DNA of 64,000 nucleotides from positions 1-64,000 of the forward strand of contig JADLFU010000008.1 of assembly GCA_020849655.1 (NCBI GenBank). The letters are read 5' to 3'. The position numbers and the translations under genes are program-made. This document shows, piece after piece, positions 8,836 to 17,590 of the stretch (positions within the stretch are counted from its first letter, which is position 1; every line of letters starts with the position of its first letter). Origin of the DNA: Polyangiaceae bacterium. Its GTDB lineage: Bacteria; Myxococcota_A; Polyangia; Polyangiales; Polyangiaceae. The notes below the pieces were generated by a model. The model worked only from the letters and a program-made list of their open reading frames with translations, was not told the DNA's origin and searched no databases.

Positions 8836-9447
8836 CTACGGGCCGCGTGGCGGCTCGGCGCCCGCGTCGCGCGCGACGAGCGCCACGCCCTCCGCGAGCC
8901 ACGCCGCGAGCGCGTCCGGATCGAGCGCGCGCAGCCGGAAGACGCGGGCGATCACCTCGTGGCGCGGGCCGCGCAGGACGACCTCGAGGCGCTCATCGCG
9001 CCGCACGACGTCGACGCTGACGATGCGGCGGGCGTCGAAGCGGCGCCGTCGCCGATCGCGGCCGAGCGCGCGCGTCGCGCAGACGACCTCACCGCCCTCG
9101 CTCGACGCGACGAACGCAGAGAGGGAATTCAGCCCGAGGCGCGCGATCAGCAGCCCCGCGACGACGAACGACAGCCCCGCGACGACGACCGCGACCAGCC
9201 CGAGCTCCGGCGCCCGCAGCGCGGCGGGGCGGCGCACACAGAGCTCCGAGAGGAGGATGCCGAGCCCGAGGGTCGCGCCCGCGCCGACCGCGGCGAACAC
9301 GTCCGGCTCCCGCGAGAACGCGAGCCCGAGCGGCGAGACGCGCGCGGCAGAGCCTGACGGCGCCCGCTCGGCGTGCGCGAGGAGCGCCGCCGCGAGCGCG
9401 TCGCGATCGCGCGCGACCGCCACCGGGAACCGCCGCTCGAGCTGCAA
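8836..9447 (-). CDS. Small membrane protein with PH-like C-terminus
   Basis: The frame ends in TAG at 8836. The start is uncertain: a TTG at 9447 (chosen), a GTG at 9423, or a CTG at 9483 that would overlap the hrpB stop in a CTGA. The ~203-residue product has two hydrophobic helices (GATLGLGILLSELC and LGLVAVVVAGLSFVVAG). A basic stretch then leads into strands such as IVSVDVVRRDERLEVVLRG, reminiscent of bacterial PH-like domains. The function is unknown. It is the last gene of the run that includes hrpB and the pseudouridine synthase, and it converges on dinB, with which it is end-to-end. Confidence 0.6.
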   Translation of the reverse strand: MQLERRFPVAVARDRDALAAALLAHAERAPSGSAARVSPLGLAFSREPDVFAAVGAGATLGLGILLSELCVRRPAALRAPELGLVAVVVAGLSFVVAGLLIARLGLNSLSAFVASSEGGEVVCATRALGRDRRRRRFDARRIVSVDVVRRDERLEVVLRGPRHEVIARVFRLRALDPDALAAWLAEGVALVARDAGAEPPRGP

Positions 9448-9479
9448 GACTCGCGCGCTACCACGCCGCGACGACAGCG

Positions 9480-11993
9480 TCAGCGCGCGGGGCGAGAGGG
9501 GTCTTCGGGCCAGTGGTGCTTCGGGTACTTGCGACCGAGCTCCTTGCGGAGGCTCGGCCAGTGGCGCTCCCAGAAGCCTGCGAGATCGCGCGTCACCTGC
9601 ACGGGTCGCTGGTTCGGCGCGAGCAAGTGCACGACGAGCAGCGCGCGCCCGCCCGCGATGGTGGGCGCCTCGCGCATGCCGAAGAAGTCCTGCATGCGGC
9701 TCGCGACGAAGGGCTCCTGCCCTGGCGCGTAGGTGATCTTCGCCTGCCGACCGCTCGGGAGCGTGAGCCGCGGCGGGGCCCACTCGCGCAGCTGCGCTCT
9801 CTGCTCGGGCGCGAGACGCTGCTCGATCTCGACCGCGAGATCGACCTCGCGCAGCTCCTCGAAGCTCGATCGACCGACGGCCGCCGCCGCGACGAGCGCC
9901 GAGACGCCGGCGGCGTCGACCGCGGGGAAGCCGGGATCGTGCGCGGCGACGAACGACAGCCGCGCGAGGAGCGACACCCAGGCGTCCTGGTCGCGGACGA
10001 ACGCGGAGAGCCCTCGCTTCTCGGCCATCGACGCGAGCAGCGCGCCGACGGCCACGGGATCTCCGCCGCGGCGCCGCACCTCGTCGATCGCGACGGCGTC
10101 GTACATCAGGCGCTCGACCGACTCGACGCGCTCGCGCGCGCCGTCCCACTCGAGGCCGGCCTCGTCGCGCAGACGCTCGGGGAACAGCTCGAGCAGCCAC
10201 TCGGAGAGGACCCGCGAGACGAGCCGCGCGAGCGGGCGCGCAGGATCGCCGTCGGCAGAGACGACCACCACGAGCGGCGCGTCGACGACCACGCTGTCGG
10301 CGGCCTGCGTGAGCGCGCCGCCCGACGACATCACGAGCGCGTCCCCCCCGGCGCGCTTGCGCGCGGCGACCCGATCGGGGAACCCCGCGAGCAACGCCAG
10401 GCCGAGCGCGTCGTCCTCGTCGAGCGGGGGCGCGTCCCCGGCGTCGCGGGGCAGCGCGCGCAGGAGCCGCTCGCACGCCCGCACGGCGGCGAGCGTCGCG
10501 GACGGGTCTCCGCCCGTCGCCTTGATCTGCGCGGCTGACAGCCGCTCTCGCGACGCGCGGAGCACGAGCTGGGCGCGCGGGGTGACGTCCGAGTCGCCGC
10601 GCTCCCCGTGCGCGCGCGGGCCTCGATCGAACCTCGCGCGTCCGTCGCCCAGCACGTCTCGCTCCGCGAGCGCCGCCGCCGCCGCCGCGCCGAGCAGCGG
10701 GTGCCCGCGCCGCGCCGCCTCGATCGCCGCTCTCCCGAGCCGGGGGTGCACCGGGAGCCGCAGCAGCTGACGACCGAGCGGCGTGAGGCGCCCATCGTCG
10801 AGCGCGCCGAGGCGCTCCAGGAGCTCCTGCGCGGCCCGCATCGACGGCTCGGGCGGCGCGTCGAGCCAGGCGAGATCGGCGGCCGAGACGCCGAGCTCCG
10901 CGAGCTGGAGCGCGAGCTCGCAGAGATCGGCGCGCGCGAGCTCGGGCGCGTCGTGCTCGGGCCGCCGCTCGAGGTCTCCCTTCGTGTACAGGCGCACGCA
11001 CACGCCCGCGCGCGTGCGCCCCGCGCGACCCGCGCGCTGCGCCGCCGACGCGCGGCTGATCTTGTCGATCTTCAGGGAGGAGAGCCCCGTCCACGGCGAG
11101 CACGACGCCGTCCGCGCGAGGCCCGAGTCGACGACCGCGGCGACGCCGTCGACGGTGACGCTCGACTCGGCGACGTTCGTCGAGAGGATGATCTTCGGCG
11201 CGCGGGAGGGCGCGAGCACGCGGTCTTGCTCGTCCGGCGTGAGGTCTCCGTGCAGGGGCATCACGACCGCGCCCACGTCGCGCGCGACAGGCTCGCACGC
11301 CGCCTGCGCCGCGCGGATCTCGCGCGCGCCCGGGAGGAACACGAGCGCGTGTCCGTCGAGCCCGTCGCGGAACAGCCCGCGCAGCGCGACGGCCACCTCC
11401 GTCGCCAGCGGGCGCGCGGGCGGCGCGTCCGCGTGCCGCACGTCGATCGCGAACGCGCGCCCCTCCGACCTCACGATCGGCGCCGACAGGTACGCGGCCA
11501 CCCGCCCGGCGTCGATCGTCGCGCTCATCGCCCCGACCAGCAGCTCCGGCCGCCTCGTCTCCGACAGCCGCCGCAGGAGCGCGAGCGCGACGTCGGCCTG
11601 CAGGTGCCGCTCGTGCACCTCGTCGACGAGCACGGCCGCGACGCCCGCGAGCGACGGGTCGCGCACCATCCAGCGCGTCAGCACGCCGTCGGTAACGAAT
11701 CTCACCTTCGTCGCGCGGCCCGTCCGATCGTCGAACCTCACCGTGTACCCGACGCGGCCCCCGAGCTCCTCGCCCAGCTCCTCGGCGACGCGGCGCGCGG
11801 CGAGGCGCGCGGCCAGGCGGCGAGGCTCGAGGACGACGATCTCCCCCTGGTCGCCGACGCCCGCGTCGAGCAGCGCGCGCGGCACGCGCGTCGTCTTGCC
11901 TGCGCCGGGGGGCGCAAGGAGCACGATCCGGCGAGCGCGGAGGAGCGTCTCCGTGATCTCGGGCAGCACGGCGTCGATCGGCAGCGGGATCAC
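9480..11993 (-). CDS. hrpB: ATP-dependent RNA helicase HrpB
   Basis: The start is the GTG at 11993 (VIPLPIDAVLPEITETLL), which overlaps the upstream stop in a GTGA. The open frame upstream is not coding. The 837-residue length fits HrpB. Motifs in order are a P-loop (PPGAGKTTRVP), PRRLAAR (Ia), DEVHERH (the DExH box), GAMSATID (motif III), then STNVAESSVTVDGV and QRAGRAGRT (motif VI), followed by the HA2 region and the HrpB-specific C-terminal domain ending around PKHHWPEDP. The enzyme is a 3'-5' DExH-family helicase of uncertain cellular substrate. It is translationally coupled to the pseudouridine synthase. Confidence 0.95.
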   Translation of the reverse strand: MIPLPIDAVLPEITETLLRARRIVLLAPPGAGKTTRVPRALLDAGVGDQGEIVVLEPRRLAARLAARRVAEELGEELGGRVGYTVRFDDRTGRATKVRFVTDGVLTRWMVRDPSLAGVAAVLVDEVHERHLQADVALALLRRLSETRRPELLVGAMSATIDAGRVAAYLSAPIVRSEGRAFAIDVRHADAPPARPLATEVAVALRGLFRDGLDGHALVFLPGAREIRAAQAACEPVARDVGAVVMPLHGDLTPDEQDRVLAPSRAPKIILSTNVAESSVTVDGVAAVVDSGLARTASCSPWTGLSSLKIDKISRASAAQRAGRAGRTRAGVCVRLYTKGDLERRPEHDAPELARADLCELALQLAELGVSAADLAWLDAPPEPSMRAAQELLERLGALDDGRLTPLGRQLLRLPVHPRLGRAAIEAARRGHPLLGAAAAAALAERDVLGDGRARFDRGPRAHGERGDSDVTPRAQLVLRASRERLSAAQIKATGGDPSATLAAVRACERLLRALPRDAGDAPPLDEDDALGLALLAGFPDRVAARKRAGGDALVMSSGGALTQAADSVVVDAPLVVVVSADGDPARPLARLVSRVLSEWLLELFPERLRDEAGLEWDGARERVESVERLMYDAVAIDEVRRRGGDPVAVGALLASMAEKRGLSAFVRDQDAWVSLLARLSFVAAHDPGFPAVDAAGVSALVAAAAVGRSSFEELREVDLAVEIEQRLAPEQRAQLREWAPPRLTLPSGRQAKITYAPGQEPFVASRMQDFFGMREAPTIAGGRALLVVHLLAPNQRPVQVTRDLAGFWERHWPSLRKELGRKYPKHHWPEDPSRPAR

Positions 11994-12661
11994 GCGAGCA
12001 GCCCCATCTCGCGCATCGGCGACGTGAGATCGTCCGGCACCGCGGCGACGCCCTCGACGCGCGCCCCGGTGACGGGGTTCACGAGCGAGAACGCGTGCGC
12101 GTGCAGCGCGAGCCTCGTGAGGCCGTAGCGCCGCGCGACCTCGCGGTTGAGATCGCCCCGGCCGTAGTTGGCGTCCCCGAGCAGCGGGTGCCCGAGGTGC
12201 TTCAGGTGCCTGCGGATCTGGTGGAGCCGGCCGGTCAGCGGCGCCACCTCGACGAGCGACACGGCGCGCGGCTCGCACGCGACCGTCGCGACGCGGCGCA
12301 CGACGGTGACGGAGTCGACGCGGGGGCCGTCAGGTTTGTTCGGGATGGCGTGGTCGATGGTCGCAGCGTCGGGCGGCTGCCCGCGGACGAGCGCGAGGTA
12401 GCGCTTGTCGAGCTCGCCGTTCGCCTGCGCGACCGAGAGGAGCCTCGCGCTCTCGCTGTCCCGCGCGAAGACGACGGCCCCGCTCGCGCCGCGGTCGAGG
12501 CGCTGGACCGGGTGGGCGGCGCGGCCCGCCGTCCGCGCGCGCACGAGATCGACGAGCGCGACGTCATCGTCGCCCCAGCCCCGGTGCACGAGCATCCCCG
12601 TGGGCTTGTCGACGACGAGCAGCTGCGCGTCCTCGTAGAGCGTCGTCAGGGTCGAGCTCAC
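11990..12661 (-). CDS. RluA-family pseudouridine synthase (TruC-like)
   Basis: The GTG at 12661 overlaps the stop of the large upstream gene by 4 bases and gives a 223-residue protein starting at the catalytic domain with no S4 domain. Key elements are VVDKPTGMLVH, the catalytic Asp in RLDRGASG (D56), and the C-terminal GRLHQIRRHLKHLGHPLLGD. The short length, the missing S4 domain and the opening TTLYEDAQLLVVDKP point to TruC, which modifies U65 in tRNA, rather than RluC or RluD. The exact substrate is an inference. It forms one translational unit with hrpB. Confidence 0.88.
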   Translation of the reverse strand: MSSTLTTLYEDAQLLVVDKPTGMLVHRGWGDDDVALVDLVRARTAGRAAHPVQRLDRGASGAVVFARDSESARLLSVAQANGELDKRYLALVRGQPPDAATIDHAIPNKPDGPRVDSVTVVRRVATVACEPRAVSLVEVAPLTGRLHQIRRHLKHLGHPLLGDANYGRGDLNREVARRYGLTRLALHAHAFSLVNPVTGARVEGVAAVPDDLTSPMREMGLLA

Positions 12662-15600
12662 CTCTGCGCCCGGACGAGCTGCGTGACCGGCGACGAGACG
12701 TTGCCCGCGCGGTCGCGGACGACGACGGTGACGGGCGCCTCGGCCGCGGGGAGCCGCACCGACACCTCGCGGCGCACGGGCCTCCACGATCCGCGCTGCC
12801 CGCCCACGTCGACACGCAGCGCCTCCAGCCCCGACGGGCGAGTCGACGTGTCCCGCAGCGGATCCTTGCCGTGGGGCGCGTCGCTGGCGTCGATCACGAG
12901 CCTCACATCCCTGCCTCGCGCCGATCGCACGGCGATCCCGTCGACGCGCGGCAGGTCGGCGTCGCGCCCCACGCGCGCGCAGCGCGGCGACGACCACGCG
13001 GACGTCGAGCCTCGACACGCGTCCGTCGTGCGCGCGGAGGCGCAGACGAGCGTGCCCGCGCGGGCCGGGCACCGCACGGCGAGGCTCCCGTCAGAAGCTC
13101 TTCGTGGCGCGCAGGCGGCCGTCACGAAGCGCCCCGACGCGCTCGCGGCCACCCGCACCTCGAGCGAGAGGCCCTCCCTCGCGCGCACGGGCGCGCCCAC
13201 CGCGACGTGGTCTGCGCCGGCGACGACGCGCACGGGGAGCGCGACCGCGCGGTCGTCCGCGGCGTCCGTCGGCGAGCGCCCCGCGGCCAGCTCCGAGGCG
13301 TCCGACTCGCCGCCGCCGTCGCTGTCGCCGCGCAGCGGGAGCGTCCCCAGGCGGCGCTCGGTCGCGTTGTCGAGGCCGTCGCCGTCGGGGTCTTCGCGCG
13401 CGTCGTCGCGCGAGGCGTCCGTCCCGTGCGCGCGCTCCCACGCGTCGGGCAGGCCGTCGCGATCGCGATCGGGCGGAGGATCGAGCGCGACGGCGACGCG
13501 CGCCGATCTCGAGAACGTGCGCTCGGCCCCGCCCTGCGCGTCGATCTCGACGCGGTAGACGCCTGGAGCGGCGGTGTCGACGATCGTCGCGGCGTACACG
13601 CCGTCGCCCGCGGCGCCGTCCCCGTGCGCGCCGTCGTCGAGCAGCGAGAGCCGCCTCGCCTCGCCGCCGGGCGTGCGCACCACCGCGGCGAGCTCGGCGC
13701 CGAGGACCGGGCCGTCGTCGACGAGCGCGGCGACCACGCGCACGGGCGCGCCGGCGTGGCGCGCGGCCTCGAACGGCGAGCGCCCATCGGTGGGCGGCGC
13801 GGGGACGCCGTCGACGTCGACGTGCACGAACATCGCGCCCGGGGCGCGCGCCGTGACGTCGACCAGCACCGGGCCCTTCGTCGACGCGTGACCGACGAGG
13901 CGGAGCGCGCCCGCGAGCGCGCCCTCGACGCGAAAGATCGCGCGGCGCGGATCGCGCTCGGACGCGGCCCATCGCCGACCGCGCGCATCCTCGAGCGTGA
14001 GATCCTCGAGGCCGCCCGCGCCCGCGAGGACGGTGACGGTCACGTCCCGCGTGCCGGGCGGGAGCGCGGGCAGCGCGACCTCGGCGAGCGACGGCGCCAC
14101 CCGGGAGAAGACGCGCTCACGCCCGGACGCCGCCGCCACGCCGCCGAGCACGGCCTCGCCGATCTGCGCGACCGCGGCCGGCAGCTCCGCGGTGAGCGTG
14201 AGCCCGTCCGCGTACGAGAACACCCCGCGGCAGACGTCGGCCATCTTGCGGAGCGGCCCGGCGTCCGCGTCCTGCCCGACCGCCACCGTCGAGACGCGCG
14301 GCACGAGGTACGTCGCGCCGCCCGCGGAGCGGAACTGCGCTCGCTGCGTCCACCCCAGCATCCCCGACGTCCCCGTCGTCCAGGGCAGGTTGTCGGGCCC
14401 GAGATCCTCGAGATCGAACGCGCCGTCGGGCAGCGACGTCCCGTCCGAGTAGCCTGCGTACGGCGGGTGCAGCGTGTAGCGCTCGATCTCGTAGCCGGAG
14501 TTGCTGCGCCCGTCGGAGACGACGAGCATCGCGAGCGCGGGATCGCTCCCCTTCTGCTCGTCGTACCCCGCCTCGACCAGCGCCGACGCCGCCTCGAGCG
14601 CGCCGTCCCCGACCGACGTCCACCCGAGGGCGCGCACGCCGTCGAGGGCGCGGGCGAGCTCGGGGCGACTCGCGGCGTCGACGACGCGCACCGGGGAGAT
14701 CGTCTGCGCGTCGTGGTTGAACGTCACGAGCCCGAGCTCGTCGCCGTCGCGGAGCCCGTCGAGGACAGCCCTCGCGGCCACCTTCGTCGCGGCGAGCTTG
14801 GCGCCGTCGCCGTCGTCCATGCTCCCGCTGCGGTCGAGCACGAGCATGGTGACGCGCTTCGGCGCCGCGGCGCGCGCGACGAGCGCCGCCTCCGACGACG
14901 CGCGCAGCGCCTCGCCCGCCCGCGTGGTCGCGCGCACCTCGACGCTCAGGGTCGCGCCGGGCGGCGGGTACAGCTCGGCGGGCAGCGTGCCGACGAGCCA
15001 CAGCGTCCCGCGCGACACCTCGACCGCCCGGTACGCGTCGCGCGGCACGACGCACTCGCCGCCGGCCGCGCAGCCGGGCACGCGGAGCTCGACGGCGCTC
15101 GTGCGCAGGCGCGCGGGCTCGTTCTGCTCGTCGCGCGCCGACAGCGCGACCCGGAAGGGCCGCCGTCCGGTCGACGGGTGCCCGACATCCGTCGCGACCG
15201 CGCGCGTGGGCTCGAGCAGCGACAGCGACGCCTTGGCCCTGCCCACTCTCCACCCGAACAGCGCGTCCGACGGCTTCGTGTTGCTGACGACGGCCAGCAC
15301 CTCGGCGACCTCGGGCGTCACCGGCACGTCGACGACGTAGTCGCCCGCGGGGCCGGGACGACACTGTTGTTGCGGCGCCGGCAGCGGGCCCGAGACGGCC
15401 TCCCGGCACGATGGCAACAGCGACGGCGTGCCGGCGCGGTCGACAGTGAACACCCGCAGCCGGAGCGGCGCGTCGCCCGACGGGGACACCCGGAGCGTGA
15501 GGCCCGCGCTGCCGGGCGCCGGGATGGCCGACAGGTACGCCGCGCCGTGGCCGTGCACGAGCGCCGGGGCGCCGCTCGCGAAGCCTCCGTCGGGCGGCAG

Positions 15601-17514
15601 CGGCCTCGGCGGCGCCACCTTGCAGCGCGCCCGTGGCCCCGTGCACGCCTCGTGCGAGTCGAGCTCCCGCCGCGCCCTCGGCAGCTGGTCGGGGCCCGCC
15701 GCGCGCAGATCGGGCGGCACAGGGAAGGGCTTGCGCTCGTGCATCGGCGCGGCCGGCGGCCCCCACCCCGGGACGAGCGGCGCCTGGGCGCCGGCGTTCA
15801 TGTCACCGATCCAGTCGATCGACCACCGGGGATCGACGTCGCGGTAGTCCTTCAACAGGAGCGTGGTGTGCAGGTCGAGCAGGACGTTCTCGAGATCCCG
15901 GCCCAGGTGCTCGACGAGCACGCCGCGAAACGCGCCCTCGAACGGGGGCTCATCGGGGTGCGTGGCGATCGCCTGCAGCAGCGGGCCGAGCAGATCCGCG
16001 CCCTCGTCCGCGCGCCGCGACGGGTGCCCGAGCGGCAGCGACCGGTCTGCCTGGAGCAGCGACGCCTTGCCGGACGGGTGCCCGCTCGCCGGCCCGGGCG
16101 CGATGGGGAGCGCGAACTGTTCCATGGCGTACCGCCACGCGACGGCGGTCGTGTAGGGCAGATCGAGGATGTCGGCGCTCGGCGCGTCGAGCCAGAGGTG
16201 GGCGGCCGAGCCCTGCTGGCCGAGCATCCCCGGTGACACACACTTGCGCGTGGTGACGCCGCCGTAGCCGTCGAGGCACACATGCGCCTGGAGAGCGGTG
16301 GGCACCGCCTCGGAGACGCCCACAGCATGAAAACCTGGTGGATCGACGCCCCGCTCGACCACGGACTGGCGCAGGTACGCGTCCTGGAGCTTGTGGCTGA
16401 GCTCGTGGATCGTGAGCGACACCACCGCGCCCGCCTCGCTCGACAGCGGCGCGAGCGCGGTCGGGGGGAAGATGCTGGTGTTCAGCGCGACGCCTCCGTG
16501 GGTGCCCTGCCCGCCCGCCTCGATGGGGGAGAGGAAGATGCGCGAGGGACAGTGTCCCTCGACCGGTGACGAGCACGCGCCGCCGTCCGCGCCGTTGACC
16601 CACGCCGGCGGAGAGGGCGCGGCCCGCGCGACGCCGATCTCTCGCTGCCACACGTCGAACTCGGAGGCGCGATCGACCAGGAACCGCGCGTGCAGCGGGT
16701 TCACACAGTGGCTGTGCGCGTGGTACGGCGCCCCGCCCGGGCCAATGGCCTTGGCGCCGTCGACGCACGGATCCTGCGCGACGCAAGAGGCCGGGTTGCG
16801 CGGATCGCGGCAGAGGAGCGGCATCGGGCCGGGGAACGGCCACAGCGGGCGGTGCTCGACGCCGTACGCGAGGTAGTGACCGTCGCCGCTCCGCGCGAGC
16901 CGCCGGGGCAGCGCGCAGAACCCGCCCTCGACGACGAAGGCCGGCGCGAAGTTGCCGGCGTCCGTGAGGCTCGGCCCGAGCGGTTCACTGTTGACACGGA
17001 GCACATAGAAAGACCCGGCGGTGGACGGATCGTCCCAGTCGTTGCGCGGATCGACCGGGAGCAGCTCCGTCCCGAACCGCGCGCCCGAGCCCGTGGAGGG
17101 CAGCAAGCGCTCGGCGAGCTCGGCCGGCGTCGTCACCGGCGGGTAGGTCGAGAGGCGCAGCACCGGCGGCGTGACGGAGTCGTCGTACAGCACCCACGGC
17201 TCGTCGGTCGTGCCGTGGCCGGGGCACTTGATCACGCCCCCCCGCGCGAGGCACACCTCGATGCGGTGGGTGTCGGCGACGACGTCCCCGCGGGGCTTCG
17301 CGTCGTCCTCCGCGTGGGTGAAGAGATCGTAGTGGAGCGCGATGGAGCGTCGCAGCGGCACGTTCCCCGAGCCGTTCTTCGGGACGTCGTCCCAGTCGAG
17401 GTAGTCGAGCGGGCGACAAGAGGCGACGCGCGGGCGGATGGGCGCGGCGAGGGTCGACGACGCCCACGCGAGCGCCCCGAGGGCGAGGGAGACGGCGGCT
17501 CGCGCGCGCATCAC
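12658..17514 (-). CDS. Large secreted CLCA-like protein: HExxH protease-like domain, VWA domain, TSP3-like calcium repeats
   Basis: The 1618-residue protein begins with a signal peptide (MMRARAAVSLALGALAWASS). A Cys-containing N-terminal region carries HELSH at residues 370-374, matching the HExxH zinc-protease motif. Around residues 885-1060 there is a VWA domain with an intact MIDAS (VLDRSGSMDD). A beta-sandwich region follows, containing LLDDGAHGDGAAGDGVY, a pattern seen before the FnIII domain of CLCA proteins. Around residues 1335-1400 there are thrombospondin type 3-like Ca-binding repeats (DRDRDGLPDAWE and EDPDGDGLDNATE). The order protease, VWA, sandwich matches eukaryotic CLCA. The role (adhesion, proteolysis or self-cleavage) is inferred. 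It heads the minus-strand operon with 4-base coupling. Confidence 0.8.
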   Translation of the reverse strand: MMRARAAVSLALGALAWASSTLAAPIRPRVASCRPLDYLDWDDVPKNGSGNVPLRRSIALHYDLFTHAEDDAKPRGDVVADTHRIEVCLARGGVIKCPGHGTTDEPWVLYDDSVTPPVLRLSTYPPVTTPAELAERLLPSTGSGARFGTELLPVDPRNDWDDPSTAGSFYVLRVNSEPLGPSLTDAGNFAPAFVVEGGFCALPRRLARSGDGHYLAYGVEHRPLWPFPGPMPLLCRDPRNPASCVAQDPCVDGAKAIGPGGAPYHAHSHCVNPLHARFLVDRASEFDVWQREIGVARAAPSPPAWVNGADGGACSSPVEGHCPSRIFLSPIEAGGQGTHGGVALNTSIFPPTALAPLSSEAGAVVSLTIHELSHKLQDAYLRQSVVERGVDPPGFHAVGVSEAVPTALQAHVCLDGYGGVTTRKCVSPGMLGQQGSAAHLWLDAPSADILDLPYTTAVAWRYAMEQFALPIAPGPASGHPSGKASLLQADRSLPLGHPSRRADEGADLLGPLLQAIATHPDEPPFEGAFRGVLVEHLGRDLENVLLDLHTTLLLKDYRDVDPRWSIDWIGDMNAGAQAPLVPGWGPPAAPMHERKPFPVPPDLRAAGPDQLPRARRELDSHEACTGPRARCKVAPPRPLPPDGGFASGAPALVHGHGAAYLSAIPAPGSAGLTLRVSPSGDAPLRLRVFTVDRAGTPSLLPSCREAVSGPLPAPQQQCRPGPAGDYVVDVPVTPEVAEVLAVVSNTKPSDALFGWRVGRAKASLSLLEPTRAVATDVGHPSTGRRPFRVALSARDEQNEPARLRTSAVELRVPGCAAGGECVVPRDAYRAVEVSRGTLWLVGTLPAELYPPPGATLSVEVRATTRAGEALRASSEAALVARAAAPKRVTMLVLDRSGSMDDGDGAKLAATKVAARAVLDGLRDGDELGLVTFNHDAQTISPVRVVDAASRPELARALDGVRALGWTSVGDGALEAASALVEAGYDEQKGSDPALAMLVVSDGRSNSGYEIERYTLHPPYAGYSDGTSLPDGAFDLEDLGPDNLPWTTGTSGMLGWTQRAQFRSAGGATYLVPRVSTVAVGQDADAGPLRKMADVCRGVFSYADGLTLTAELPAAVAQIGEAVLGGVAAASGRERVFSRVAPSLAEVALPALPPGTRDVTVTVLAGAGGLEDLTLEDARGRRWAASERDPRRAIFRVEGALAGALRLVGHASTKGPVLVDVTARAPGAMFVHVDVDGVPAPPTDGRSPFEAARHAGAPVRVVAALVDDGPVLGAELAAVVRTPGGEARRLSLLDDGAHGDGAAGDGVYAATIVDTAAPGVYRVEIDAQGGAERTFSRSARVAVALDPPPDRDRDGLPDAWERAHGTDASRDDAREDPDGDGLDNATERRLGTLPLRGDSDGGGESDASELAAGRSPTDAADDRAVALPVRVVAGADHVAVGAPVRAREGLSLEVRVAASASGRFVTAACAPRRASDGSLAVRCPARAGTLVCASARTTDACRGSTSAWSSPRCARVGRDADLPRVDGIAVRSARGRDVRLVIDASDAPHGKDPLRDTSTRPSGLEALRVDVGGQRGSWRPVRREVSVRLPAAEAPVTVVVRDRAGNVSSPVTQLVRAQR

Positions 17515-17590
17515 CGCGCTCTATCGCGACGCGCGCGGGCGCCGTCAACGTGAGCGGCGCGCCTCGTCTCGCTGGTACCCTCGCGCCGAC

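Noticed and set aside
8836-11298. A very long minus-strand open frame covering most of hrpB in another register
   Set aside because: Only its last ~200 codons (8836-9447) have coding character; the rest is Arg/Ala-rich shadow of hrpB.
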